Shown here: one piece after another, positions 1 through 9,282 of the stretch
How the letters are laid out: each line of letters begins with the position of its first letter
How positions within the stretch are numbered: position 1 is the first letter of the stretch
Origin: Clostridium sp. 12(A)
GTDB lineage: Bacteria; Bacillota; Clostridia; Lachnospirales; Lachnospiraceae
Length of the DNA stretch: 64,000 nt
Direction of reading: 5' to 3'
Assembly (NCBI GenBank): GCA_000526575.1
Contig: JAGI01000002.1
Span: forward strand, 1,612,001-1,676,000
The notes under the pieces: generated by a model
Database searches by the model: none
What the model was told of the DNA's origin: nothing
Seen by the model: only the letters and a program-made list of their open reading frames with translations
Translations under genes and position numbers: made by a program

Positions 1-375
1 CATAACATAGAGTTCCAAATACATGCGCCTAAGGAAATGATGATCTGGGGAGATTTAAGTTGGCTTTCTGAAGCCATTCAAAACCTGTTTAAAAATTCCA
101 TTGAAAGTATAGGCGATAACGGAACGATTGAAATTATTTGTGCGGACACCCCATTACATGCCCAGATTGAAATTCATGACAGCGGAAAAGGCTTTAACAA
201 AGAAGATCTACCACACCTCTTTAACCGATATTATCGTGGGAAAAATCAAAAGGAAACGGGTTACGGAATTGGGTTGGCTCTCTGTAAGATGATTGTCTCC
301 CACCAGGGTGGCTCTATCACAGCCAAAAATCATTCAAATGGCGGGGCGGTCTTTTCTATCCGTTTTCCAAAGTGA
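1..375 (+). CDS. Sensor histidine kinase, C-terminal part (5' end outside window)
   Basis: The frame is open from base 1, so the gene begins before the window. The visible 124 residues are the ATP-binding (HATPase_c) domain of a two-component sensor kinase: an N box (EAIQNLFKNSIES), a G1 box (HDSGKGF) and a G2 box (GYGIGLALCKMIV). The enzyme would autophosphorylate on a histidine upstream of the window and pass phosphate to a response regulator. An ABC transporter pair follows 80 nt downstream on the same strand, the usual arrangement for BceRS- or VraSR-like peptide-sensing kinases that control a neighbouring FtsX-type transporter. The partner regulator is not visible. The family call is secure; the signal sensed is unknown. 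Confidence 0.9.
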   Translation, partial: HNIEFQIHAPKEMMIWGDLSWLSEAIQNLFKNSIESIGDNGTIEIICADTPLHAQIEIHDSGKGFNKEDLPHLFNRYYRGKNQKETGYGIGLALCKMIVSHQGGSITAKNHSNGGAVFSIRFPK

Positions 376-455
376 CGAATCTCTCACTCAAAAGTCACGG
401 GGATGTAAGCTGCGGGTTTTAAGATAGTGGTAAAAGATGAAAGGAGACTCAACTC

Positions 456-1142
456 ATGGAGTTTCTAAAGATTGAAAATCTAAGTAAAGTCTACGGAAAG
501 GGTGAAAACCAGGTTACCGCCCTTGACAACGTTTCACTCACAATTGAAAAAGGGGGGTTTACCGCAATCATTGGCTCATCTGGTTCAGGAAAATCTACAT
601 TGCTACATATGATTGGGGGCGTGGATGTACCTTCAAGCGGAAAAGTATATCTGGAAGGGCAGGATGTGTACGCTCAAAGCAATGAAAAACTGGCCATTTT
701 CCGAAGGCGGCAGGTCGGACTGATTTACCAGTTCCACAATCTCATTCCGACTTTAAATGTGGTGGAAAACATCACGTTGCCCATCCTGATGGATAAACGA
801 GAGATCAATGATGAACGGCTGAATGACCTGCTACACATGCTCGGTCTTGAAGAACGTAAGAATCATCTGCCCAATCAGCTTTCGGGTGGTCAGCAACAGC
901 GTGTTTCTATAGGTCGAGCGTTAATGAACGCCCCTGCTGTCATGCTCGCTGATGAGCCTACGGGAAGCTTAGACAGTCGTAATGGACACGAGATAATTAA
1001 GCTTTTGAAAGAAAGCAATAAGAAATATGGGCAAACCCTTCTACTCGTCACCCATGATGAGAATATCGCTTTACAGGCAGACCGCATCATTGGAATTTCT
1101 GACGGCAAAGTCACACGGGATGAGAGGTTGGTACGGTTATGA
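456..1142 (+). CDS. ABC transporter ATP-binding protein, MacB/LolD/BceA type
   Basis: This 228-residue protein is a single nucleotide-binding domain. It has a Walker A (GSSGSGKST), a signature loop (LSGGQQQRVSIGRAL), a Walker B (VMLADEPTGSLD) and an H-loop (LLVTHD). The ATG follows an AAAGGAG site. It overlaps the next gene by 4 nt, so the two are translationally coupled and form one transporter. In the MacB/LolD/BceA group this subunit powers FtsX-type permeases that act by mechanotransmission, for example in peptide antibiotic detoxification. The sensor kinase upstream supports a peptide-sensing or resistance role, but the substrate cannot be read from the sequence. Confidence 0.92.
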   Translation: MEFLKIENLSKVYGKGENQVTALDNVSLTIEKGGFTAIIGSSGSGKSTLLHMIGGVDVPSSGKVYLEGQDVYAQSNEKLAIFRRRQVGLIYQFHNLIPTLNVVENITLPILMDKREINDERLNDLLHMLGLEERKNHLPNQLSGGQQQRVSIGRALMNAPAVMLADEPTGSLDSRNGHEIIKLLKESNKKYGQTLLLVTHDENIALQADRIIGISDGKVTRDERLVRL

Positions 1143-3727
1143 ATATATTTAACAAGGTCACTCTGCAAAGTATGAAAAAAAGCCGGACACGAACTATCGT
1201 GACAATCATAGGGGTGGTTCTATCCACCGCTATGATTACAGCAATTGCTACCTTTGGCACTTCCCTGCTAAATTACTTGATCAAGAGCTCTATCGCGAAA
1301 TACGGTGGTTGGCACATCGAACTTTTAGATGTTACGTCCTCTTTTGTAGAAGCGCAGAAAAATAACAATTACGTTTCAGATACAGCAGAGTTCACAAACA
1401 TAGGCTATGCAACGCTTGACGGCAGTAAAAGTCCCGACAAGCCATATCTCTTTATTGCAGGATTCAACAACAAAACTTTCGATGTTTTGCCTGTAAGACT
1501 GATCTCCGGCCAGTTTCCAGAAAACAGCAACGAGATTCTCATACCATCTCATGTAGCTGCAAAGGCCGGAGTAAGATTCAAGGTGGGCGACACCATGTTA
1601 CTTGATATTGGAAACCGAATGGATGGAAATAAACGATTAGGCCAGCACGATGCCTTTCGGTCCGGTGAGAAGCCGGGTGAGGCAAAAGAAGCGCTTGTGA
1701 CAAACACAGAAAAAATGTACACCGTGGTGGGAATCTATGAAAGACCAGGTTTCGAGGAGCATTCCGCACCGGGCTACACCCTGATCACCAAAGATGATGC
1801 CAAGAATTCGGCAAGTAGCTACAGCCTGTTTGTCACTCTTAAAAACCCCCGTCAGATTAAGGCATACACAAACAACATAAATGGAACACAGAATTTTGTT
1901 TTCAATGATTATATTCTGCGTTTCATGGGCGTTTCGGACAATAAGCTTTTTAACGCTCTCCTTTACACGGTTGGCGCAATATTGGTTGCTATCATTATGG
2001 TAGGCTCGATTTTTTTAATTTATAATTCCTTCTATATCTCGTTGAATGAACGCACGCAACAGTTCGGTATTCTCTCATCGGTGGGTGCAACGGCAAAGCA
2101 GTTGCGAAATTCAGTTTTATTTGAAGGCCTTTGCATTGGTATCGTTGGTATCCCCATTGGAATTCTTGCAGGCATAGGTAGTATTGGACTTGTGATTCCT
2201 ATTGTAGCAGAGAAATTTAAAAGCATCCTTTACAGTACCGTACCATTAAGCTTGTCTGTCTCCTTGTCAGCAATAGCAGCAGCAGCTGTGGTCAGTTTGA
2301 TCACCATACTGATTTCCGCCTATATCCCTGCCAGGAAAGCCGCAAATACTCCCATTGTGGAGAGCATTCGTCAAACCAACGAGATTAAAACGGAAGCAAA
2401 AGCAGTGAAAACCTCTCTGCTCGCTCAGCGTATGTACGGATTAGAAGGCACACTAGCACTTAAAAATTTCAAAAGAAACAAGAGACGCTATCGCAGCATT
2501 GTACTCTCACTTGTTTTAAGCATGGTTCTGTTCGTATCAGGAAGTGCTTTTCGAACCACCTTAAAACGGCTCTCAGACCGGCTAATCATGGACATTGATT
2601 ATGATATCCTTTTAACGGCTGAAAATATGGATGACAGTGAAATGTTTCAGCTTTATGACAAGCTAAAAAGCACAGACGGTGTTTACGATAGCTCCTATCA
2701 GACTGTTTATTCCTATACTTCCACAGTCAAAGAGAGTGAATTATCTGACTCGTATCGGAAATACAGAGGAGTTACCACTCCCGATGAAACGATTTCATTT
2801 CCAACGGACATTCAATTTATTGAAGACGGTGAATATTTGCATTTTATTAAGAAACTGGGGCTGCCTCCAGAAGAATATTCCGGGCAGAATGGAAAATTAA
2901 TTGCAGTTGCCAAACAGCGAGTGGAGCAGAACGATGGGCCAAAGGAACCACTTGATCTATTTGCAAGTCATTCCATGACCTTACATGTCTCTCCTGAAAG
3001 AGACAACAAAACAAGTTCGGAGCATGATCAAACTATAAATGTCACCTTCACCGATACGTACCCTGTGGACCCTCCTCCAAAGCAGCAATCTCAAAAGAGT
3101 TCATATGTATTTATGGTGGTGGCTCCCTATTCTCTCAAAGAAAGATTTGAAGCCCCGGATATACATTCCATTACAGGCCTCTCTTTTCTATCAAAAGATC
3201 ACACTCAAACAGTAGCAGAAATGGAGTCCATTATCCAGAATGCTGGAATTACATCTCCTTATACTTTATATAACGTGTACGAAATTGTTGAACAGTACCG
3301 CAGTTTAACATTTGTTATTGATGTGTTTACCTATGTTTTTGTCATTATGATTTCCCTGATTGCAGTTGCTAATGTGTTCAATACCATTTCCACAAATATC
3401 AGGCTTCGCCGAAGGGAACTTGCTATGCTGCGCTCCGTGGGGATGTCGGACCGTGATTTTAATAAAATGATGAATTTTGAATGTGTTTTCTATGGCATGA
3501 GAGCCCTGATATTCGGACTTCCTATAGCAGGAATCATATCGTGGCTGATTTACCTAGGTTTGGTCTCTGTAGAAAAGATCGATAATTTCGTTTTTGTATT
3601 TCCATGGGGTAGTATGGCAATTAGTGTAATCAGCGTATTATTTATCGTTTTTGTCACAATGCTATATGCCATTCGCCGAATCCAGAGGGAAAATATTATT
3701 GATGCACTTCGAGATGATATGACTTAA
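1139..3727 (+). CDS. FtsX-like ABC transporter permease, two FtsX domains
   Basis: This 862-residue membrane protein partners the ATPase it overlaps by 4 nt. It has an N-terminal membrane helix (about 17-40), a first extracellular region, a three-helix FtsX domain (about 275-400), a fifth membrane segment near 455-475, a second extracellular region, and a C-terminal FtsX domain (about 730-855). The helix-loop signatures RTQQFGILSSVGAT and RRRELAMLRSVGMSD are visible in the two FtsX domains. The duplicated layout is that of large FtsX permeases (VraG/BceB-like in size), though it lacks the single large loop typical of BceB. It probably exports or shields against an amphipathic molecule; the substrate is unknown. 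A strong terminator follows. Confidence 0.9.
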   Translation: MNIFNKVTLQSMKKSRTRTIVTIIGVVLSTAMITAIATFGTSLLNYLIKSSIAKYGGWHIELLDVTSSFVEAQKNNNYVSDTAEFTNIGYATLDGSKSPDKPYLFIAGFNNKTFDVLPVRLISGQFPENSNEILIPSHVAAKAGVRFKVGDTMLLDIGNRMDGNKRLGQHDAFRSGEKPGEAKEALVTNTEKMYTVVGIYERPGFEEHSAPGYTLITKDDAKNSASSYSLFVTLKNPRQIKAYTNNINGTQNFVFNDYILRFMGVSDNKLFNALLYTVGAILVAIIMVGSIFLIYNSFYISLNERTQQFGILSSVGATAKQLRNSVLFEGLCIGIVGIPIGILAGIGSIGLVIPIVAEKFKSILYSTVPLSLSVSLSAIAAAAVVSLITILISAYIPARKAANTPIVESIRQTNEIKTEAKAVKTSLLAQRMYGLEGTLALKNFKRNKRRYRSIVLSLVLSMVLFVSGSAFRTTLKRLSDRLIMDIDYDILLTAENMDDSEMFQLYDKLKSTDGVYDSSYQTVYSYTSTVKESELSDSYRKYRGVTTPDETISFPTDIQFIEDGEYLHFIKKLGLPPEEYSGQNGKLIAVAKQRVEQNDGPKEPLDLFASHSMTLHVSPERDNKTSSEHDQTINVTFTDTYPVDPPPKQQSQKSSYVFMVVAPYSLKERFEAPDIHSITGLSFLSKDHTQTVAEMESIIQNAGITSPYTLYNVYEIVEQYRSLTFVIDVFTYVFVIMISLIAVANVFNTISTNIRLRRRELAMLRSVGMSDRDFNKMMNFECVFYGMRALIFGLPIAGIISWLIYLGLVSVEKIDNFVFVFPWGSMAISVISVLFIVFVTMLYAIRRIQRENIIDALRDDMT

Positions 3728-3758
3728 TTCATAAGAACTACTATGAAAGAATTAGTAA

Positions 3759-3805
3759 AAAGGACTGGTAACATACGGTATTTATACCGATTTTACCAGT
3801 CCTTT
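3759..3805. terminator. Bidirectional intrinsic terminator
   Basis: A perfect 13-bp stem (AAAGGACTGGTAA, 3759-3771, with its complement at 3793-3805) is flanked by A-rich and T-rich runs. A smaller nested stem (CGGTA/TACCG) lies in the loop. It sits between the permease (plus) and the peptidase fusion gene (minus), which converge, so it can end both transcripts. Confidence 0.85.
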
Positions 3806-3866
3806 ATTATCTGATTCTGTTTCAGCCAATATCAAACCCACACCATAAAGACAAATTTCGTATGCA

Positions 3867-5531
3867 TTAGCTTAATGTTTCTATGATACTCTCATAAAGT
3901 AATCCGTTGTAAACCTCTTCTAAAGTGAATACACTCTCCTTGATATTCATCTTTAAATACTCATAAGCATCTCCGTATTTGACATCGTCAATGCAGTATG
4001 TCTGTAAGCCATCTCTATAATCTATCGTCGTAGCATCAATATCATTATGGGATAGAACAACAAATACAGTTTCTATTCCATGCTTATACAAGTGTGATAA
4101 CTGTAACTCTAAATTAGAGACGTCGATAGAAGGATTTACACACATAATAGCTACATCAATATTTGCGGCAGAAAAATAAGCATCAGCAAGTTTTCCAAAA
4201 TTGTATGTATTTAAGCTGTTAACCTGACCGATTGCTCCCCCAATATTAAGTACCCACGCATCCATATCCGTATTAATTTCATTAAGATACATAAATTTAT
4301 TAATAGAATAAACAATATTGGGAAACTTAAGTTCGCTTGGAAAATCAAATATATTTGCATCGTAAAGCAACCCGATAGGATTGTTTGAAATGGAACCTAT
4401 TTCTAATCCATCCTCCTTTAAACTTTTTAACAAGGAGGACTGAACTTCTGTTTTATTTAATCCACTGCACAAGCTTGTAATTGCAATAACAGGCTTTTCT
4501 AAAACAGAGATCTCAGAAGATTCAAAGTCACTATATTGATACAGATATTTGTTATCGTCTATATTTAAAAAATTACCGATACATATTATTTGATAGCTGC
4601 TATATGTTTCTTTTATACTTTTTGGCACTTCCAAATCAAAGTAGGCAGTATTTAAAATAATAATAACATCAAAATCTTTTGTAGGATTATCATCTTGAAT
4701 GCTGTAAAAATCAAACCTTTCATGGTCGTAATAAGCTACTATGTTCTCGTTTATAAGAATTTTATCAATATGATTAAGGGCATTCGCAGGAAAAAGAACA
4801 ACTGCCACTCGATGGTTTGTTAAGATTTCAGCTATTCCACTCTTTTTTAATTTCATCTGATAGCCAATATCGTCTGATAGAAAAGGATTAATATTATATT
4901 TTTGAAGCAGTATTTTAAATTTATCATTCAAAGACATATGGCTGAGCTCATTACAAAAAAAGCCGCATACTCTGGCACACGCTAAACTGGAAGAACTAAA
5001 ATCAAATTCAGTATCATTTTCTTTAATAATAAAATCTCTCATTGCAATGGAGATGGTGGTATGATCAATTGTTTTAATATCTTCCGTTTGCTGCTGATCT
5101 ACTTTTACACATATTACATTTTTAAAATCAGCAGGAAATGAAATCGTATTGGCATGAGATGCCGCCGATAATATAACAATATTATTTTGTACTGCTTTCT
5201 CACATATATCATTTAATTCCTGTGAATATACGGTCAGGCCTAGACTGATGTTGATAATATCAACTTTTTCCTCAATCGCTTTCGTCATTGCATTTATAAT
5301 ATGAGATATGTTTAATCTTCCAGATTCGTCCATTATATTTAGATCAATAATATCAATATCTTCATATTTCGTATTTGACACAATTTCCTTGTAACAATCT
5401 GTACCATGGCAATCTTTGGGTTCCTGGTACACTTCTACCAGTTCTTCATTCAATAAAGAAAAATGCCTCACTTTATGCCTGTTATTGATATTCTTGTTAG
5501 AAACCCCGGTATCAATCAACGCAACCTTCAT
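3867..5531 (-). CDS. Subtilisin-like (S8) protease domain fused to a peptide-maturation domain
   Basis: This is the last gene of the RiPP operon and encodes 554 residues. The N-terminal 240 or so are a short subtilase: Asp7 in IDTG, His42 in CHGT, and Ser182 in SSSLA followed by ACARVCG, all in the canonical order. The oxyanion Asn is replaced: the loop reads AASH with His126 where AAGN is usual. The C-terminal 300 residues carry ITSLCSGLNKTEVQ, which resembles a degraded P-loop, and may correspond to the TIGR04066 peptide-maturation family; that link is from memory. The ATG at 5531 has an AAGGAG site; an upstream in-frame TTG lies inside that site. No signal peptide is seen, so it probably acts in the cytoplasm, perhaps removing the leader peptide. 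Confidence 0.75.
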   Translation of the reverse strand: MKVALIDTGVSNKNINNRHKVRHFSLLNEELVEVYQEPKDCHGTDCYKEIVSNTKYEDIDIIDLNIMDESGRLNISHIINAMTKAIEEKVDIINISLGLTVYSQELNDICEKAVQNNIVILSAASHANTISFPADFKNVICVKVDQQQTEDIKTIDHTTISIAMRDFIIKENDTEFDFSSSSLACARVCGFFCNELSHMSLNDKFKILLQKYNINPFLSDDIGYQMKLKKSGIAEILTNHRVAVVLFPANALNHIDKILINENIVAYYDHERFDFYSIQDDNPTKDFDVIIILNTAYFDLEVPKSIKETYSSYQIICIGNFLNIDDNKYLYQYSDFESSEISVLEKPVIAITSLCSGLNKTEVQSSLLKSLKEDGLEIGSISNNPIGLLYDANIFDFPSELKFPNIVYSINKFMYLNEINTDMDAWVLNIGGAIGQVNSLNTYNFGKLADAYFSAANIDVAIMCVNPSIDVSNLELQLSHLYKHGIETVFVVLSHNDIDATTIDYRDGLQTYCIDDVKYGDAYEYLKMNIKESVFTLEEVYNGLLYESIIETLS

Positions 5532-5580
5532 TTTTATACTCCTTATCAAATCTTAGTTTTCTCTTACCTCTGTCTCGTAT

Positions 5581-6903
5581 TTAAATCAGAGAGATATTTT
5601 CCACATAATTAACTAAGTCTCTGTCATGATTAACATGCTCTAGATAGTATCCCAACTCGCCTTCCACACCTTTTCTGGCCTTTTCACAAAAATCGCTATT
5701 GTTATCCAAAATATCTTTAAAACAAATTTTACAGAATTTAGCTGCCCAGCAATGTTTGCATTTTTCTAAGCTTTTTAAAGTCTGATTTACCAAACGATCT
5801 ATTTTATTGCTGTCAATGCCATTGTAAACATCTCCAATTTCAAAAACTTCCTTGCTCTCATCAACTTTTTCACAAACTACAATTTTACCGTCTGTTGTCA
5901 CAAAATTTTTTCTTACGCCAGGAACGCAAAAACCTCCGGGAAGAATGGCATTGCCATAAGCTGGCCCCTTTAATGAATTGTGATACTTTTTCATCCCCTT
6001 AAGCATAGTTCTATAAGCGAAATCGTAGGATTTCACATCAATCATTTCATTAATATCACTATCATCGCTCTTATCTCTCACACTCATAAAATACTCTGTT
6101 GGGAAAAGATCTATCATATTAACATTAGATTTCCATAGATTATCAATAGACTGGAATAGATCATTGTTTGCGCCTTTAAACATAACAACATTATATGTAA
6201 CGCTTTCCCTGAAAAACTTTGGATCTTTCCGGTAAAGAGCCTGGACATTTTTACTTACCCTTTCATAGCTATCATTTCCATTGCAGTCAACTCTGTATTT
6301 GTTTTGATCTTTTCTGGGGCCATCAAAGCTTATGTTTAACTTAATGTCATTTTCGATAATAAAATCTGCCACCTTATCATCTAATAAAACTGCATTGGTT
6401 GTAATGTTATAAGAAGGTTTTCTAAAAGGATACTTATTGCTTATATAATCGATACACTCCTTTATAAGATCCAGCTTAAGCAAAGGTTCTCCCCCATAAA
6501 AACTAAGATTGCAGACTTCACTATCATGAGAATTCATCATAAGGAGGTCAATTGCTTTAAATGCGATCTCTTTCGGCATATCTTTTAATTTATGATCATC
6601 ATCCATATATTTAGGCATATATCCACAGTACTTGCACCTTAAATTGCATTGCTCCGTAAGTGCCAATGTCATATTTTTTATTTTACTGAGACACATATTT
6701 TTCAATTCTTCTTTGCTATAGGGATAAATTAATTCAAACTCAGAATATTTTTTTACATCCCTAAAATCGTTATTTATTAAAAAATCTTCATAATTATTAT
6801 CATCTAGGATATCAGCCTCTGAGTTAATAACAGCAAAGTTATTGTTTAGTGCGTCATAAATATAAGTGTTTCCACTTGACTTAATAATTTTAGCTAAATA
6901 CAT
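5581..6903 (-). CDS. Radical SAM/SPASM peptide maturase (CcpM-like)
   Basis: This 440-residue enzyme has the radical SAM cluster motif CNLRCKYC preceded by TEQ, a GGEPLL motif, and a C-terminal SPASM region with Cys pairs (GGFCVPG, VVCEKVD, CKHCWAAKFCKIC, DFCEKA) for two auxiliary Fe-S clusters. Enzymes of this type install thioether or carbon-carbon crosslinks in ribosomal peptides. Its likely substrate is the Cys-rich 45-residue peptide encoded just upstream. The architecture recalls the maturases of clostridial Cys-rich peptides (CcpM). The ATG at 6903 is preceded by GAAAGGAT; a longer in-frame TTG start lies within that site. The 3' arm of a 31-bp RNA stem ends just before this ribosome site. 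Confidence 0.88.
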   Translation of the reverse strand: MYLAKIIKSSGNTYIYDALNNNFAVINSEADILDDNNYEDFLINNDFRDVKKYSEFELIYPYSKEELKNMCLSKIKNMTLALTEQCNLRCKYCGYMPKYMDDDHKLKDMPKEIAFKAIDLLMMNSHDSEVCNLSFYGGEPLLKLDLIKECIDYISNKYPFRKPSYNITTNAVLLDDKVADFIIENDIKLNISFDGPRKDQNKYRVDCNGNDSYERVSKNVQALYRKDPKFFRESVTYNVVMFKGANNDLFQSIDNLWKSNVNMIDLFPTEYFMSVRDKSDDSDINEMIDVKSYDFAYRTMLKGMKKYHNSLKGPAYGNAILPGGFCVPGVRKNFVTTDGKIVVCEKVDESKEVFEIGDVYNGIDSNKIDRLVNQTLKSLEKCKHCWAAKFCKICFKDILDNNSDFCEKARKGVEGELGYYLEHVNHDRDLVNYVENISLI

Positions 6904-6926
6904 CTTTATAATATCCTTTCTCAAGC

Positions 6927-7235
6927 GAGTTATTGACCATTTATACAGCCTACTACTGAAATTACGTGTTATAGTGACAGGTTCAATGCAATAAAGAATC
7001 TATGTAACTTATATCAGGTCTTAATTCCTATGATGTATGATTACAGAAATTGTCCCATGTAGCCGCCGCCAACTGCTGACCAAGGCTTGCCCTGACATCC
7101 ACAATGGCATCCAAGAGTTCTTACGGTTGAATTGTTTGCTTTGTTAACCTTTTTTAAACTAACTTTTTTATTTTTCATAATATCCACAACCTTTCTTATT
7201 TTTTAGTAGTAGGCCATATAAATAATCAATAACTC
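6927..7235 (-). promoter_or_regulatory. 31-bp RNA stem enclosing the precursor cistron
   Basis: Two arms, 6927-6957 and 7205-7235, are inverted copies that differ at four places. In the sense (minus-strand) RNA all 31 positions pair: 27 Watson-Crick pairs and four G-U wobbles, with no mismatch. In the opposite RNA the four would be A-C mismatches. The loop of about 247 nt contains the whole precursor gene. The 3' arm ends next to the ribosome site of the maturase gene, and the 5' arm lies just before that of the precursor. A role in mRNA processing (an RNase III-type target), precursor mRNA stability or translational uncoupling is inferred. Confidence 0.75.
7041..7178 (-). CDS. Cys-rich RiPP precursor peptide, 45 aa
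   Basis: This small gene lies between the exporter and maturase genes. The product is 45 residues with a basic leader (MKNKKVSLKKVNKANNS) and a core TVRTLGCHCGCQGKP followed by WSAVGGGYMGQFL. Cys24, Cys26 and Cys28 form a CxCxC motif, good acceptors for crosslinks made by SPASM enzymes. The ATG at 7178 follows AAGAAAGG. Neighbours (maturase, exporter, protease domain) and size all fit a ribosomally made, modified peptide. It resembles the short Cys-rich peptides paired with CcpM-type maturases in clostridia but has few cysteines for that group. The leader cleavage site cannot be fixed; no GG or GA site precedes the cysteines. Confidence 0.85.
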   Translation of the reverse strand: MKNKKVSLKKVNKANNSTVRTLGCHCGCQGKPWSAVGGGYMGQFL

Positions 7236-7250
7236 TTGCTATTATTATCT

Positions 7251-9056
7251 TTAATCAAGCTTCATGGAATAACTGTCTGCTTGAATTTTGTACATATTGT
7301 AAAATTCTTTTTTCAAATCGATTAATTGTTCAAAGCTTCCCTCTTCTACAAGTTCACCTTTGTCTAGTAAAATTATTTTATCCGCTAATTTAGTAATATA
7401 CATTCGGTGAGATATGATTATGGTAGCTTTTAGATTACTGATTGTTTTAAACGTATCAAACATTTTTACTTCTGCTTTCGGGTCAAGTGCTGCGGTTGGC
7501 TCGTCCAGAACTAATACAGACGCATCTGAGAATACAGCTCTGGATATTGCAATTTTCTGCCATTGACCACCCGAAGGCTCTATGGCATCGTTATAAAACA
7601 TTTTGCTTAAATAAGTATCATATTTATTTTTATAATTCTCGATGAATTTATTTGCGCCTGTTATTTCTGCAGCCTTATGTATGTCTGTATCGCTTTGTAT
7701 TTTATCAATGTTCCCAAACCCAATGCAGTTGCTTACACTATCCGAGAATTTAACATAGTCTTGAAACAGAACTCCAAAAAATAATCTTAGTTCATTTATG
7801 TCATATTCTCTTAAATCAATATCATCTAATAGGATTCTGCCTTGTGTCGGATTATAAATTTTGAGTAAAAGCTTGGCAAAGGTTGATTTACCGCTTCCAT
7901 TCTCACCTACTAAACATACCGTTTCCTTTGTATTAAACGTAACATTGATATCTTTTAATACGTAATTGTCAGAGCCTGTGTATTTAAAACTGACATTTTC
8001 AAAGCGAATGATATGTACGGGTATTTCCTTGATTTTTAAATGATTGCTTTCTATCGTATCTTTTTCCTGCATGAATTCAAAAATATAATTAATAAACATC
8101 ATGCTCTTACTATTAGATGCAATTTGATTGGATAACCCGATCAGCTTAGTTACAATCGTAATTATGGCTGTAATAAATAAGTAAAACTCTGACACAGTTA
8201 CATAACCCGCAATTGCAATCTTTACAAGCCATATGCCAACCAGGATTGCTCCTATCATGGAGATAAAGCAAGTTACTATTGATACTATGATTTCTTTTGC
8301 AGCAATCTTGCTGTTACCTTTCATAAAATCATCAAAGGATTCTTTTCTTTTACTTCTAAAATAATCATATAACCGAAAGGACCTAACTTCTTTCGCATAC
8401 ATGGGGTCGGTAATCAAGGAAAGATAATACCATATGCGCCTTGTCTGCATAGTCCTCTCACTGAAAAACCGAAACATCATACCTTGAAATTTTCTTTTAT
8501 AAAATATAATAGGCAAGGTAAACACCATTATAAAAAGAAATGCAAGTAAGTTTAATCGAATGATGATAACGGCGTACCCCACAAGACTGATAAGACTGGC
8601 GACCATGCCAAACAGGCCTTCCATTAAATTAAGTGGTTCTGAACCGCATTTTGTCAATGTATTGGAATGTAAATCCAGAAAGGCGGGATCATCGATTCTT
8701 TCCTGCTTAATACTCTGAAACTTATCTGCAACCAGATTTTCAATATTATGTGATAGCTTTAAGCCTGCAATGGCACATATAATAGTTTTTACACTCTCCG
8801 TAGCAAATGATATTACGATAAATGCAAGCATTGAAAGTAGAATAATCAATAATCTTACGAGCACAATTGAGGATTCGTTCCCCACATTTTGCCCTACTTC
8901 CTCTATTAACTTAGCAGTTAAATAGATTGTCACAACTGGGCTGATACCAGTAATAAACATAGAGCCAATGGAAAGGAAAAATACACCTGAACCTGCTTTA
9001 AATATCTCTTTAAAAATAAAACCCAATTTTATAATATAGTCTTTTATCGATTTCAT
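7251..9056 (-). CDS. ABC transporter, fused membrane and ATPase domains (peptide exporter)
   Basis: This 601-residue half-transporter has about six membrane helices in residues 1-320 and an ATPase domain after about 345. The ATPase has a Walker A (GENGSGKST), a signature (PSGGQWQKIAISRAV), a Walker B (SVLVLDEPTAALD) and an H-loop (TIIISHR). There is no N-terminal C39 peptidase domain, so it cannot itself cut a leader, unlike bacteriocin PCAT exporters. It lies between agrD and the RiPP precursor gene on the same strand and most likely exports the matured peptide as a homodimer. The start is preceded by CAGGTG. Confidence 0.88.
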   Translation of the reverse strand: MKSIKDYIIKLGFIFKEIFKAGSGVFFLSIGSMFITGISPVVTIYLTAKLIEEVGQNVGNESSIVLVRLLIILLSMLAFIVISFATESVKTIICAIAGLKLSHNIENLVADKFQSIKQERIDDPAFLDLHSNTLTKCGSEPLNLMEGLFGMVASLISLVGYAVIIIRLNLLAFLFIMVFTLPIIFYKRKFQGMMFRFFSERTMQTRRIWYYLSLITDPMYAKEVRSFRLYDYFRSKRKESFDDFMKGNSKIAAKEIIVSIVTCFISMIGAILVGIWLVKIAIAGYVTVSEFYLFITAIITIVTKLIGLSNQIASNSKSMMFINYIFEFMQEKDTIESNHLKIKEIPVHIIRFENVSFKYTGSDNYVLKDINVTFNTKETVCLVGENGSGKSTFAKLLLKIYNPTQGRILLDDIDLREYDINELRLFFGVLFQDYVKFSDSVSNCIGFGNIDKIQSDTDIHKAAEITGANKFIENYKNKYDTYLSKMFYNDAIEPSGGQWQKIAISRAVFSDASVLVLDEPTAALDPKAEVKMFDTFKTISNLKATIIISHRMYITKLADKIILLDKGELVEEGSFEQLIDLKKEFYNMYKIQADSYSMKLD

Positions 9057-9139
9057 TATTTCACCTGCAATAAAAATTTTTGATATAAATTGTAATATCA
9101 GCAGACGGATAAATCGTACCCTCTGCCAATCCCAAGGCC

Positions 9140-9277
9140 TTATTTACGCTTGAACTCTTTGATGCCTTCCGGAGCCTTTGGCTGATAAGACCAGTACATG
9201 CAATAGGTATTATTTGCCTTTTTAATTGCGTGTTCTGCCATATGGGACACTAGCTTAAGTATTAAGTTTTTTTGCAT
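9140..9277 (-). CDS. agrD: AgrD-like cyclic autoinducer peptide precursor, 45 aa
   Basis: This gene follows agrB after 5 nt and reads from ATG 9277 with a GAGGTG site inside the end of agrB. The product has an amphipathic N-terminal helix (MQKNLILKLVSHMAEHAIKK), then NNTYCMYWSY, then QPKAPEGIKEFKRK. AgrD peptides have exactly this order: leader, a Cys that closes the thiolactone, and an acidic or charged tail with a Pro motif. The predicted signal contains the ring CMYWSY, with AgrB cutting before QP; the exact N-terminal end is not predictable. The ring differs from that of the second agr system in this window (CGYIYY), so the signals should be distinct. Confidence 0.9.
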   Translation of the reverse strand: MQKNLILKLVSHMAEHAIKKANNTYCMYWSYQPKAPEGIKEFKRK

Positions 9278-9282
9278 CTTTC

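Noticed and set aside
6927..7235. Inverted repeats around the RiPP precursor as ends of a miniature transposon
   Set aside because: No target duplication is visible at the outer edges, and the four differences between arms are all changes that keep pairing in the sense RNA, which favours an RNA structure.
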